DNA of 64,000 bases, taken from positions 1,150,093-1,214,092 of the forward strand of contig JAQFVV010000208.1 of the NCBI GenBank assembly GCA_028023455.1. The letters are read 5' to 3'. Shown here piece by piece: positions 32,846-44,856 of the stretch (positions are counted from its first letter, which is position 1; the number at the start of each line of letters is the position of its first letter). This DNA comes from Epiperipatus broadwayi. Its lineage: Eukaryota; Onychophora; Udeonychophora; Euonychophora; Peripatidae. Below the pieces are notes generated by a model. That model was not told where the DNA came from. It saw only the letters and a program-made list of their open reading frames with translations, and made no database searches. Made by a program: the position numbers and the translations under genes.

Positions 32846-35017
32846 TGTAACAGGCACATACGTACGTTACATTATTTTTTATTAGTAAACAAAAAAAAAA
32901 GTTCGCCAATAAAAATTTCTTTTTTAAGAATTAAAAACTGAAAATTAAAAAAAATCATCTTAAACTCGTATATATAAATCGCACAGATAAAAAAAAAAAT
33001 ATTAAAATAAAACTTTATTAAAAATAGAAAGGTATTTTAAAAACAAAAACTTAAAAAGATTTAGAGACAAAAATATATCTTTAATCTTGGAAAACACATT
33101 AATTAATCAGAAATGGAAATGATTGTTTTAATTAGTTAAATGTAAACTAGCCTTGGGCATTTAAATGTAAAAGCATCAGTCAGATAGGAAAACAATAGAA
33201 ACAAATAGACAATGAATGAAAAACAATGGAATCGGACCTCAGCGAAAGAACCATATCATCATCATGACGTAACATCCATTGGATCCTTCAAAGTAATATA
33301 AAAGGACAAGTTTGATTTTATGATGATAGATTATTTACGATGTGACAGATATGTGTTAGTGTGGAAGTGAAGGAGAAGGGATGGAAAAGACGCACTCTTC
33401 AATCCCTTCAGTTTTGCCAAAGAAAGAAAGAGAAATGAACTATCGTTTTCTACATTGAGGACCAACTAAACTAAAAAACCTCCGAATGAATAAATAAAAC
33501 AACGGCTAAATGGATATCAATCTTTTTAGGATGCGTGGGAATTCACGTTCAAACGGCAAGGATCATATAAAGATGAACTGTTTAAAAAAACCATAAGAAC
33601 TTTATAATTTATGAACATTAAATTAAAAACTTTCCATATATAAAAAATACAAATAGAATCCTATCTGACCAATGTAAATTAATATTAATAATGTTATTTG
33701 ATATTTTTTTTTAATTTAAAATCATTTCCATTAATTTATTTTTTGTTCTTTAAGTTTTATTATGATTTCTGTTTTCCGTTAAGTAAATTATATAAATGTT
33801 AAACTTAAGTCGGGCATGAATGGCTGTATAGATTTGTAAAGTTATATTAGGGGAGGGTAATCTTAGGTTATTTGTGTCGTAGTTGAATTGGGTCAATGGA
33901 TGGGATATATTGGTGTGATTAGTAGATGTAATATCAGATTCGCTATGGGCAGAATTGTTTCATACACCACACTCACCCGTTTGCCTATGGAAGGAATTAT
34001 AAGACGGAGAACGCAGTTCCTTTCTATGGAGTTTTTTTTATTGCTCTTCTTGTTAGATAGATGTCATATTCCTATTTGATGAGAGGCAATTTCTTCTTTT
34101 AACTTTTTGGTGCTGCCGTATTTCGTATTACATTGAATGCATCGATATATCAGATAAATTGACGCCAGTTTTGGCTGCGAACCTTTAGCCTAAGGTTAAA
34201 TAGGGATAGAATGTTTTATTTTCAAATGCAAATCTATGTAGTCTATTCATACTCGACACTAACAAAATGCATTAAATTTAAGTTGTTTATAGACGCTTGC
34301 ATGGATTGGTTATCGGTTAAGTATGTTTTGGGTTTTCATATTTGATCAAAATATATAGACATTCGATATAATAATGATACCTTACGGTGAGTATCTATAA
34401 TGTATTTATTCGGATGTCTTTTAAGTTATTGGTGACAATGCAAGTATCTTATGGTGAATACTATTGGGTTACTTATAAATTTCCCTCTGCAATTGTCGGT
34501 ATCAATGATTTTATATTTTGATCGTTTATGTTTATTTTGAAATGTTTTTAACCATTGTAATCTATGTAACCGATCTATACTCAACATTTTAAAACAAACT
34601 TTTATAAACTACTCTGTGCGAACTTATAAAAAATTAAAATGTAAAGTTGTAAAAATTAAAATGTAAATTAAAATCAAAGTTAAAAATGTAAGTTAAATTT
34701 TAAAAGGTAAACTGATGCTAAAATAATTTTAAATCTTATATATGTGAGTTAATAAATGTTTGTATGTTAATTTCTGGCAGTGGCTTATTTTATTCTTTTT
34801 TTATATACTCTTAGATTATATTATTTAATCTCTGCTCTTCCACTGAGCTAGTGACATGGGCTAACGACTGGAACCAAAATATTAAAAAAAATTTTTTTAT
34901 TATTATTTTTTTTTTGACTTACATATCTGCCTACTTTATAAATTTTTCTAGGTTCAAATGTCTAGATGGCGCCCTGTAGTGCAGATCACGGTAAGCTCTA
35001 TTCTCTGGATCATTACA
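32846..35017 (+). mobile_element. LTR family L, solo LTR 1 (about 2.17 kb)
   Basis: It begins TGTAACAGGCACATACGTAC and ends GGATCATTACA, so the termini are TGTAA...TTACA with canonical TG...CA. It is flanked on both sides by ATAT, consistent with a 4-bp duplication, though the flank is an (AT)n tract. It shares its whole length with 41995-44111 and 44857-47043, and inverted with 36544-38619. No primer binding site follows it, so it is a solo LTR. A poly-T/A-rich body and GGGGAGGGTAATCTTAGGTT are constant features. Confidence 0.88.
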
Positions 35018-35940
35018 ATATATATATATATATGAATAGTTAAAGGTTTGCAGTTAACAGACTGGAGGCTTTTTGATTCTTCCTGAGGCTTTAAAGGAAC
35101 AGAGCAAAGTCCTAAAATTCATTCCATGCATTTTTGTTATTGCACCTGTTATGACTATGTGATTATTTATACATAAACAAACATTGTTGGGCTGTTCTCA
35201 AGACACATCAGCCAGCATGGTGGGTTTATACTAGTTTTTTACCTTTAAATTTAAAATCAAAAAAGACCATGGTCTTTCTTTTCTGTTACACCGCTAGTTC
35301 TCAACTGAAGGATGAATGTGTGAATGATCTTTTTTATAGAAATTTATATCAAGACAAAAGTAAATTATGACACTTATTCCTAGATTATAAAGTCATCAGT
35401 AAGATAGCATATAGTGACTAAAGGCAGAGGGCAGTAAAAAGTTCCTGATTATGTATATAGGCTGCAATTCAATAATAACTTTTTTTATTTAGGTACCTAC
35501 AACTGCAGATCACTTTTAATTAAAGAAGGATTGTAGCAATTGGAAGAAGTGTTTAATATTAAATGGGATATTTTTGGACTTGATGAACTTTGAAGAAAAG
35601 ATGAAGAGCTAATTGATTTAAAAAATAGACATTAACTTTATTACAGGCACAGATGTTGGAAACACAAGTGGAATGATATTCATTATAATAAAAAGTAGAT
35701 CAACATTGCAGAGATTGGTGATATGTTAAACTGTCAAAATTAGTTATTCAAATTAATGAAAGGTACCAAATTCAGATATTCAGGATTATATCCCAACAAG
35801 TTTTTATTATGATGAAGTACAGGATTTTTAAATAGTTGTGTCGATATATCTGAAGGTGAAGTAGAATGTAACAGTATTACTCATCAAAGCAGATTTAAAT
35901 AGTTGTGGCTTCTAGATTAATCACACTTTTACATGTGCAT
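35018..35940. other. AT-rich stretch with an (AT)n tract and dispersed repeat pieces
   Basis: An (AT)n run lies at 35018-35034. Blocks such as ATGTGATTATTTATACATAA and GACCATGGTCTTTC resemble 53530-53660, an RTE-like 3' flank. No open frame of note. Confidence 0.4.
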
Positions 35941-35944
35941 AGCC

Positions 35945-36220
35945 ACCACTAACCGCATTTTAATGTGATTTGAGTGCACAGTTTTTCCATGTGTAGTGTG
36001 GAGAAACAGCGCCACATAGTGGGCTGGAATCTTGGTAGTTGCTGGTAGCAAACAATGTAAGCTAAATAGGCTTGCACATGGAAATCTGTGCCACCTAAGT
36101 TCTTTTTAGTTGCTGGTAGCAGATGATGTAAGCTAAATGGGCTTATGCATGGCAACCAGCACCACCAAGTGAGCAGCTTTGCTGCAGCTAGCTGGTGGGA
36201 GTTTCCTGTGATGTGATGTA
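35945..36220 (+). repeat. degenerate tandem repeat, units of about 80 bp
   Basis: TAGTTGCTGGTAGCAAACAA then GTAAGCTAAATAGGCTTGCA and CATGGAAATC recurs about 76 bp later as TAGTTGCTGGTAGCAGATGA then GTAAGCTAAATGGGCTTATG and CATGGCAACC. A weaker unit precedes them. Confidence 0.65.
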
Positions 36221-36235
36221 CTGTGGCTTCTTCTT

Positions 36236-36543
36236 AAGAAAAGTCAAGAATATCTCAGCAATTATGCCCAGATAAACCTGTTAACCACTTTATTTTCCAT
36301 TCCACAGTCTAAGTCTTCACATATTCTGCCCCATCCAATTTCCACAATATAATCTTTGTCAACTCTATGGCCTTTATATTTAAATCCCCCTTATCTTCAC
36401 AAACCCAGCATAAAAACCAATGACTCACTTTCTGTATAATCACTTTGTTCATATCGATTCTCACATAACTTCATTATCTGTACCCTTTCTGCTTTCAAGC
36501 ATTTATATTCAATCAACAGATGCCTAATATTTTCTATACCTTC
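36236..36543 (-). pseudogene. LINE family A copy 2, 3' part (split by an LTR)
   Basis: The minus strand gives ENIRHLLIEYKCLKAERVQI then MKLCENRYEQSD, the C-terminal zinc-knuckle region, and its 3' flank. It matches 16420-16700 and 22760-23060. It continues on the other side of the solo LTR at 38620. Confidence 0.8.
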
Positions 36544-38619
36544 TATAACGAACGAAATGAAAGTGAAGATCGAATCTAACCGCAAAAACAATATCTGCAA
36601 CTACCAGGGCGCCATCTAGGCATTTGAGCCTAGAAAAATTTATAAAGTAGGCAGATACGCGCTGTTAAGATTCCACTTTATTTAAATATTCCGATCATTA
36701 GCCCAAGTCACTAGCTCAGCGGAGATGCAGAGATAAAAATCTATAAATTTTATATCTTAAATATAAAAGAATAAAAGCCACTGCCAGAAATTAACACATA
36801 AAAATATTTATTTATGCACATATAAAATAACATTTAAATTTTGAGGAATAAGTTTAACATTTTAGATTTTTATATTAACTTTTAATTTTACATTTAACTA
36901 AGTTTCAATGAGTTTAATATTTTATTTAGATAGTCAAGTATGAATAGACTACATAGATCTGCATTTGAAAAAAAAATATTCTTCCCTGATTTAACCTTAG
37001 GCAACAAATTTCGCAACCAAACTGGCGCCAATCCATCTGATACATTCATGTATTCAATGTAGCATGATACGACAACACAAAATACTATACTGTCGGGAAT
37101 GGACATCTGAACAGTAAGTAGAATTAGAGAAGACATTGACTCTCCACCAACAGGGATGTTACATCTGTTGGCAAGTAGAACAATAAACAAAAAACTCCAT
37201 AGGAATGGACTGCGGTCTTCTGCCGACTTACAAACCCATCCATAGGCAAACAGAAGGTGTGTGGCGTATATATGCAATCCTGCCCATAGCAGACCTCATA
37301 CTACATCTACTAATTACACAAATATATCCAATCCATTGAGCCAATTCAACCATGAAACGAATAACCTAAGATTACCCTCCCTTAATATAACTTTACAAAA
37401 CTATATAGCCATTCACGCCCGACTTAAATTTAACATTTAAATACGTTCGCACAAATGCATTTTATAAAATTTGTTTTAAAATGTTGAGTACAGATCAGCT
37501 GCACAGATTCCACGGTCAAAAACATTCCAAATTAAACACAACCGATCAAAATACAAAGTCATCGATAAACGTCACTTGCATAGGGAATATACAAATCCCA
37601 TTAGCATTCATCGTAAGATGCTTGCAGTGATATCGTTGACATATATTCTAATCGAATGTGAAAACCACAACATTATCAACTGCTAACGAATCTATGCAAC
37701 GTCTATACCCAACCTAAATTTCATCATTTAAAATTTAAACAATAAACAATTTATACAATAAGAAAGAAAAAAAAATGGAAATGATTTTTATCAATCGGAA
37801 AACATATAAAATTAAACATTATTAATTTGATTTAAAAACTTACTAAAGTCAGATAAGAGTCCGTTTTAACATTTAAGTTGGCTTGTTTATTAATTTGTAA
37901 AACTTGATGAAAGTTCGTCATTGATTTTAATAATTGTTCATTTCATATAGCTTATGGTAGAAGAGTCCAGGTTTCTGCTTTTAATTCCCACGACGCCTCC
38001 ATTAGAAGATAATGTCCTGGAGATGGCAATAGCTGGTTCAAGGTATCACAGTCTTTTCATTTTTCTTTTAAATAGAGAGTGTGGTATGTGCGTCCTATCA
38101 CAATTCTCAAACACACAACGCTGGAACTGTCCGAAAAAACTGTATTTCCCTTTTTATATTATCCACATGGATTCAATCAACAAAACGTCACTAATCCATC
38201 ACTTTCGTTAGGGTCCGAGCCAAGGCTTAGTGCTTCCATTGGTCAAGCTAAAATCTTTTTATTTTCTTATCTATCTTTCATCAGATCATTTTAATTATAC
38301 AAGAGCCCAAGGCTAGCTTGGTTTTCGATAATTCATAAACAATCATTTCCATTTACAGATTACATTAATTAATACCTGTTTTTATTTTTAAATCTTGTAC
38401 TTTTTTTTTTATAAAAAAAAATACGTTCAAATACTTATTTGTTTTTTTTTTTTAAAAATATTTTTAAAGTTTGGCATCTGTGCGAATGTATATACGTTTA
38501 ACAAACTTTTTAATTTTAGCATTTAGTTTTTTTTTTCTTTTTAATACACTTATTTTTATATGCGAACTTATAAGTTTTTATTTCAATTTAATGTAACGAC
38601 ATATTTATATATCGTTACA
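36544..38619 (-). mobile_element. LTR family L, solo LTR inserted in LINE A
   Basis: On the minus strand it runs from TGTAACGATATATAAATATG (38619 downward) to CGTTCGTTATA (36544). A perfect 4-bp duplication CTTC flanks it (36540-36543 and 38620-38623), and LINE A sequence resumes on both sides. It is therefore a clean 2076-bp insertion later reduced to a solo LTR. Open frames at 36894-37277 and 37954-38294 are frames in LTR sequence without family resemblance. Confidence 0.9.
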
Positions 38620-38623
38620 CTTC

Positions 38624-39446
38624 CTTACTCAATTTGCACACTAAATCATCCATAGTTTTCCATTTACATGTATATTCTCTTGTTGCCAAAGATCCTGTTT
38701 GAGCCTTAAACAATAAACTACTTTCCTTACTATTATCAAAAATTAACTCACATCCAATGTTCCCACCTTTTATACAAGTATACTGATATAAATTCTTTAT
38801 CCAAATCTTTTGCATACAGCATTACCTTTCTCACCCAACTTGTTACCTGCCCTTTACTCATAACCCAATTAAACAGTATTTTGGCTATTCTTTTACTATC
38901 CATAAACTGCAACCTACCAAACATTTTCATTTTACTTTTTGCATCTCTCATATAAAAACTTGACCATCCCATTTCTCCTTGAATTGCCTCCTTTGCCATC
39001 CACATCTCTGCATCTAATGCATGTCTTCCTACTTCCCTTTGTACTTTCTCTAAATAATCTAAAACCCTTTTACTAACAAATAATGCATCATTACCATATG
39101 TTAACCCTGCTACTGCAACTCCCTTCCATACAATTCTAGCTACATCATATTTATTATATGAAATTACTGTTAGTTTCTTTACCAAATCCTTTCTTTTCTT
39201 TGCTTCATTTACCATTTTTTTCTCCCATTTATCCAAGCAATTTTCCTGATTACATAAGATGCTTCCCAAATACCTATCCTCCAATAAAAATTCTACATCT
39301 TCTCTTTCCCCAGTATTAACCATCATTATATTGGATTTTTCTTCACTAAATTTAATCCCCATCTCTTTACCCACCCTTGCACATGTCCTCAGCATAATTT
39401 TCATATCTTCTCTTCTTTCTGCACACATGCATGGTGAACATCCCAC
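38624..39446 (-). pseudogene. LINE family A copy 2, C-terminal RT region, 232-codon open frame
   Basis: From about 39435 the frame reads RREDMKIMLRTCARVGKEMG, IKFSEEKSNIMMVN and YLGSIL (RT motifs D/E after the catalytic FADD), then a thumb/connection region RIVWKGVAVAGLTYGNDALF, VLDYLEKVQREVGRHALDAE and GEMGWSSFYMRDAKSKMKMF. The copy is 5'-truncated just after where F-A-D-D would be. The long intact frame shows it is younger than the 22760-25960 copy. The 3' part is displaced by the LTR. Confidence 0.88.
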
Positions 39447-39565
39447 TTAGCGGCTGAAACAAGCATTGCTGCTTTGGGCCCCTACCTGGATACTTCTGCG
39501 TGTTGACACAGAAACAGCACCTCTTGCAGCCATCGAGCACATCCTCCACAACTACCCAAAACTAT
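39432..39565. other. GC-rich island of unknown origin next to the LINE A truncation point
   Basis: This short stretch is much richer in G+C than its surroundings (GCTGCTTTGGGCCCCTACCT, CAGCCATCGAGCACATCC). On the plus strand, after an acceptor-like CCCACTTAG, one frame is open for 38 codons to a stop and includes TETAPLAAIEHILHNYPKL. Minus-strand frames are open too (VLDGCKRCCFCVNTQKYP). It may be a terminal exon, a retrocopy piece or another LINE's fragment; I cannot decide. Confidence 0.3.
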
Positions 39566-39639
39566 AATGTTTATAATAAATTCAACATGTGAAATGATAA
39601 TCAATTAATGAGATGTAAAATATACATTAATGGAAGACC

Positions 39640-41600
39640 AGAGAGATAAAAACTATTAAGACTGCAAACAGTTTGAAACTCCTAATCTTCAGAAACATTC
39701 TAATGAATTTAAATTAGAACTTGTAAATCATTTTAAAACTTTAACAGATTTTATAGATAATTTAGACTTGAATGAAATCAATAAGAAGATAATTGACACT
39801 CTATTAAGAACTGCAATAAAGATAGCTGATATAAAAAAAAACAATTTATAAGAATTTTTTTTATTGAGATAATAATGTATAAAGAATAGGAGTTTTTAAA
39901 CATGATTCATTAAGAAGAATTGAATATCGAAAGTTTTATAAAATGATATAAAAAGAGTTAATACTGAAATGAGGAATATAATCATGAATTGGTAGAGAAT
40001 AAAAGCCTCAAAGGTATAAAACATCTTAATATTGGAGTGAAAGTGCAGTCAATAATAAGAGAGCACTATTACTAAAAAGAAAGATGATATCATGAAATGT
40101 GTTAAATTCTATAAAAAAGAAAAGAAAAAAATATTCCCTACAATTATTACATCTGAATTGATAAGCATTTTAGAGAAAGAAATGAAACATGCAATTAAAT
40201 CGATGAAGAATGGAAAAGCTCCAGAAAATAATAGAATTACTACCTATATCTTAAAAAAACAACAGATGAGGAAATAGAAAAGTTTTGGCAAAGTTATATA
40301 CCAAATGTCTAAATTATAAAGATATATCAGATGATTGAAAAAATGCATAAGTAATAATGCTATTTATAAAAGGTGATAAAGAAGATATTAGAAATTACAG
40401 ACCTATCAGCCTTTTATCAGTTTTATGCAAAATTTGTACTAAGATAATTACAACTCATCTATAAGAAATTTTGGATTCTAATCAACCAAAGAACAAGCTG
40501 GATTTACAGTGGAACACATTTCAGATAATGAGAGAAGTTACAGAAAGGACCAATAAATATGAGTTGCCATTATGCTTTGAATTTAGAGGTTATGAAAAGA
40601 CATTTGATTCGATATATTGTTTTATGGCTGATTAAAATATAAGATCATCAAGAGACAAATCCAGGACATTGTCATATCCTGCAGAATATTTATCAAAATG
40701 CAACAGCAATGATTAGATTACATGATATGTTAAGATTAAAATTGAGAAGGGTATCACAGAGTGATTCCACATCTTCAAAACTCTTTTCAACAGTTTCATA
40801 GTAAACATTTTGTTAATTAATGGATAACTAAATGAATAAACGTAAATGAAGATCATTAAAATCAAACAGATTTTGTAGATGGTGGGATTGTTTCTGCAAA
40901 TAACGCCTGAGCTTCAGGAAATGTGAGAATTATAAAATAAAAGTAAGAAAGTAGGATTAAATATAAAAGCTCAAAAGACTAAAGTAATGTTAAACAGTTT
41001 TTTTGTGAAGAAAATAAAAATTGATAATAATGAATTATAAGACGTTAACAATTGCAAATATCTTGTTAGATTATTATTGCATATTGAAACAGAATGAAAG
41101 AAATTAATCAAAAAGTTAAAATTGTATGAAGTGTTTTGTGTAGAAATAAATATTGAAAGAAAATATGTATGCATGATTGGAAAAGAGTTTAAATTTTATC
41201 AGTTTTTAATTATGAATCTGAAATTTGGACACTTAACAGAAAAGCAATTTAGAGACTTGAACAACTCCAGAGAAATGTGTGCTAAGGACAACAAGAGATG
41301 AAAACAAAATATGTGAATGAGAGACTAAACTAGTATCTCTGGCATCAGAGAAACAATTAAAAAGTTTGAAAAAAACTAGTTTAGACATATTGCTAAAATA
41401 TATGCTAATAGATAGTAAGCTGGAGTCTTAAATGGATTCCAAGAGATTATAAAAGATCTCAAAGGAGGCCGCATGTGAGATGGATAGATATAAAGGAGTT
41501 TGTTGATTTGATATGAAAAACAAAGGCTTCGAATCAAAGAAATTTGATTAAATTTGGAGGAACCTTCAACCTGAAGTGGATTAATATTTGAAAATTATTT
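39640..41600 (+). mobile_element. RTE/BovB-like LINE (family B), decayed
   Basis: Plus-strand blocks in order: FETPNLQKHSNEFKLELVNH, then AIKSMKNGKAPENNRITTYI (40185-40250), DIRNYRPISLLSVLCKICTK (about 40385-40450), an A-motif YELPLCFEFRGYEKTFDSI (near 40560-40610; the usual F-I-D-Y-E-K-A-F-D), a C-motif decayed from F-A-D-D to F-V-D-G-G near 40880, a C-terminal FRHIAK-like W-A-G-H-I-A block (about 41375) and LKWIPRDYKRSQRRP-like sequence before 41480. The end resembles 54660. Stops and frameshifts are frequent. Confidence 0.8.
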
Positions 41601-41751
41601 GTAGTAAGAGTTTTTTTTATCTTAATAGATTGATAGCTTACAAGATTATGGAACATGATGCAGCTGTGAATTAACTTGATTGGATGTGTATATATTTGTA
41701 GTGATGAGGTTGCAGTTATAAATGTAACTAAAAAAAAATCAATGTGAACTA

Positions 41752-41994
41752 AAAATATATATCCTTAATATAATTAAAATATATACTATATATGCATAAT
41801 TTCAGAGCCGGTGCAAAGATATTTGATACCACTCGGCAAAAAAATCTCCTCTTACATTGTCTATCAATATGGACTAAAATATATATATCCTTAATAAAAT
41901 TAAAATATATACTATATATGCATAATTTCGGAGCCAGTGCAAGGGTATTTGACACCACTAAGCAAAAAAAATCTCTTACATTGTCTATATATAT
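41752..41994 (+). repeat. tandem duplication, two units of about 122 bp, abutting an LTR
   Basis: Both units share ATATATCCTTAATA, TAAAATATATACTATATATG, CATAATTTC(A/G)GAGCC, GTATTTGACACCAC / ATATTTGATACCAC, and TCTTACATTGTCTAT. The second unit ends directly at the 5' end of LTR 41995-44111. The antiparallel open frames at 41749-42052 are artefacts of this repeat. Confidence 0.75.
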
Positions 41995-44111
41995 TGTAAT
42001 GGGCACATACGAAGTTACATTATTTTTTTTATTATTAAACATAAAAAAATAAAAGTTCGCAAATAATTCTTCTTTTTTAAGAATTAAAAATTGAAAATTA
42101 AAAAAATCATACTAAACTCATATATATTTAAAGTCGCACAGATAAGAAATTAAAAAAATTATTAAAATAAAACTTTATTAAAAATAGAAAAAGTATTTTA
42201 AAAGCAAAAACTTAAAAAGATTTAGAGATAAAAATATATCTTAAGTTTGGAAAACAAATTAATTAATGTTATTGAAAAATGGAAATGATTGTTTTAATTA
42301 GTTAAATGTGAACTAGCCCTTAGGCATTTAAAATGTATAAGCAAAGGTCAGATAGGAGAGAAAAACAATGGAATCTGACCTCAACGAAAAGACTATCACA
42401 TTGTCGTGATGTAAGGTCCACTGGATCTGAAAGGCTACTATAAAAAGTGATTGAAGAATTATTATTATTAAGAGATGTAGGACAGTAGTGGTAATATGTG
42501 TTAGTGAGGAGTTGAAGGAGAATGGATTGAAAAGACACACTCTTCAATCCCTTCAGTTCTGCTAAGAAAGAGAAATGACCTATCGTTTTCTACATTGAGG
42601 ACCAGCTAAAGTAAAAGACCTCCAGATGAATAAATAAAACAGCCAACAGAATACCAATCTCTTCAGGACGGTGTGGGAATTCACATTCAAACGGCAAGCA
42701 ATGGATAAAAGGAACATTTTAAAATCGTAAGAACTTTTTGAACTCTAAGCTTTAAATATATATAATTAATGAACATTTCTAAACAATAAGAACTTTACTT
42801 CTAAAACTTGTTTCGTATTTAAATAATTGCAACTTTATTTATGAATAAGTAATTTTAATTTGATGTATTTCTTTTGTAAATTCATTTCCCTTTATTATTT
42901 ATTTTTTTTTGTTCTTTTAAGTTTTTATTATGATTTCTGTTTTTCGTTAAATTAAATTATATAAATGTTAAACTTAAGTCGGGCGTGAATGGCTATATAG
43001 ATTTGTAAAGTTTTATTAGGGGAGGGTAATCTTAGGTTATTCATTTTGTAGTTGAATTAGGTCAATCGATTGGATATATTGGTGTAATTAGTAGATGTGG
43101 TATGAGATTCGCTATGGGCAGAATTGCTTTATACGCCGCACACTTCCTTTTTGCCTACAGAATGCGATCGTAAGTTGGCAAAATGACCGCAGTCCTTTCC
43201 TATGGAGATTTTTTTTATTGCTCTTCTTGTCAGATAGATGTAGTATTCCTATCTGATGAGAGGCAATTTCTTCTCTTAACCTTTTGTGCTGTTGGTTTGA
43301 CTGCGAACTTTTGGCCTAGGGTTAAACAAGGATAGAATATTTTCTTTTCAAATGCAAATCTATGTAGTCTATTCATACTCGACACTCTAAATAAAAATGC
43401 ATTGCATGGGTTCGTTATCGGTTAATTATGTTTTTGGTTTTCATATTTGATCAAAATATATACACATTCGGTAAATACTGATACCTTACGGTGAGTATCT
43501 AAGATGTATTTATTTCGGATGTCTTATAAGTTATTGGTGTCTATGCGGTATCTTATGATGAATACCAATGGGTTTCTTGTATTCCCTCTGCAATTGATGT
43601 ATTCAACGACCTTGTATTTTAATTGGTTATGTTTATTTGAAATGTTTTTAACCGTGTAATCTATGTAACCGATCTATACTCAACATTATAAAACAAACTT
43701 TCATAAATCCATCTGTGTGAACTTAATTAAAATGTAAACTTATAATATTATAAAAATTAAAATGTAAATTTAAATTCTAAAATCAAGTTAAAATCCAAAG
43801 TAAAGGTTATTCTAAAATAATGCTAAATGTTATATATATGTGCGTAAATAAATGTTTGTATGTTAATTTCTGGCAGTGGCTTATTTTATTCTTTTTTTTG
43901 AATATAGTCTTAGACAAGAATTTATTGTAAAATATATATCTCTGCTGTTCCACTGAGCTAGTGACATTGGACTAACGACCGTAGTCAAAATATATAAAAT
44001 AATTTTTTTTAACTTACTATCTGCCTACTATATAAATTTTCTAGGTTCAAATGCCTAGATGGCACCCTTGTAGTGCAGATTACATTAAGTCACTTCTTCC
44101 AGATCATTATA
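41995..44111 (+). mobile_element. LTR family L, 5' LTR of a paired element
   Basis: It starts TGTAATGGGCACATACGAAG and ends AGATCATTATA. A primer binding site follows two bases later. It has private deletions relative to 44857-47043 near 43285 and 43395. Shared landmarks: GTCGGGCGTGAATGGCTATA, TCTATGTAGTCTATTCATAC, TTCTGGCAGTGGCTTATTTT and CTAGGTTCAAATGCCTAGAT. Confidence 0.88.
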
Positions 44112-44856
44112 ATTGGCACCCAACATGGGGCCCGATCTTTAATAAACCACCAATGCCCTGAGCAAATTTTAAAGATAAATATGCGTAATATTTTGTCTGA
44201 AACGAGTATAAATGTATTTATTGTACTAACATAAAGTCGTATATGGTAAATCTTATAAAAGCACTGCCAGAAAGAAATTGCATATATATTAAACACGAGA
44301 AAGTATTAATAATTTTAAATTGTATTTTGTTAAAAAGAAAGTCAAAAGGTTGCAATTAATATGTTTTAAAATATATATTATGCTTTAACGTGTATAGGCA
44401 CGCACAGCCAAGTAACTTTATGATCGAAATGTGGTACCTTACAATGAGTACCTTTAGGAATTACTTCAGTGTAACCCTATGTATGCATTTCAAAGGGTCA
44501 TAAATAAGTTGGTGGTATTTATAATTGTGCTGCAAATATACACGTTTAAAACCATTATTTTTTAAAAACATATTTACCTCAGTGCAACCTTCTTAAATAA
44601 ATAATTTATAAAATTTTCTTGTCATGCCATGTGTAAAAATAAAATGTATAAAAAAATAGAACGCTTGGGGGGAGGAGGCATAGATGTAAATGGTCCTTAG
44701 GAAAATGATAGTCAACATTTTTTTTTGTATATAGTCTTTTTAAAAATTACTAACCGAATGTTTTTGTAAATTTTCGTTAATCATGTACCGTAATTACTAA
44801 CCCTAAGTAAAATATTTTTTTTTTGTTTATTTTTTTTTTAAGCAAGTTTACTGATA
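44112..44856 (+). mobile_element. non-coding internal region of the LTR family L element
   Basis: This 745-bp region between the two LTRs has no gag or pol frame; its longest open frame (68 codons, minus) has no family likeness. It starts with a primer binding site. A GGGGGGAGGAGG purine run at 44667-44678 is polypurine-like but lies 178 bp from the 3' LTR. Interpretation: a non-autonomous (LARD/TRIM-like) or internally deleted element that would depend on proteins supplied by another retrotransposon. Confidence 0.65.
44114..44131 (+). promoter_or_regulatory. primer binding site, tRNA-Lys type
   Basis: TGGCACCCAACATGGGGC differs at two positions from TGGCGCCCAACGTGGGGC, the sequence complementary to the 3' end of tRNA-Lys used by many retroelements. 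It lies 2 bp after the LTR end, the correct location. Confidence 0.85.

Noticed and set aside
36894-38294. Open frames of 127, 85 and 71 codons
   Set aside because: They lie inside the solo LTR and are not kept open in the other LTR copies.
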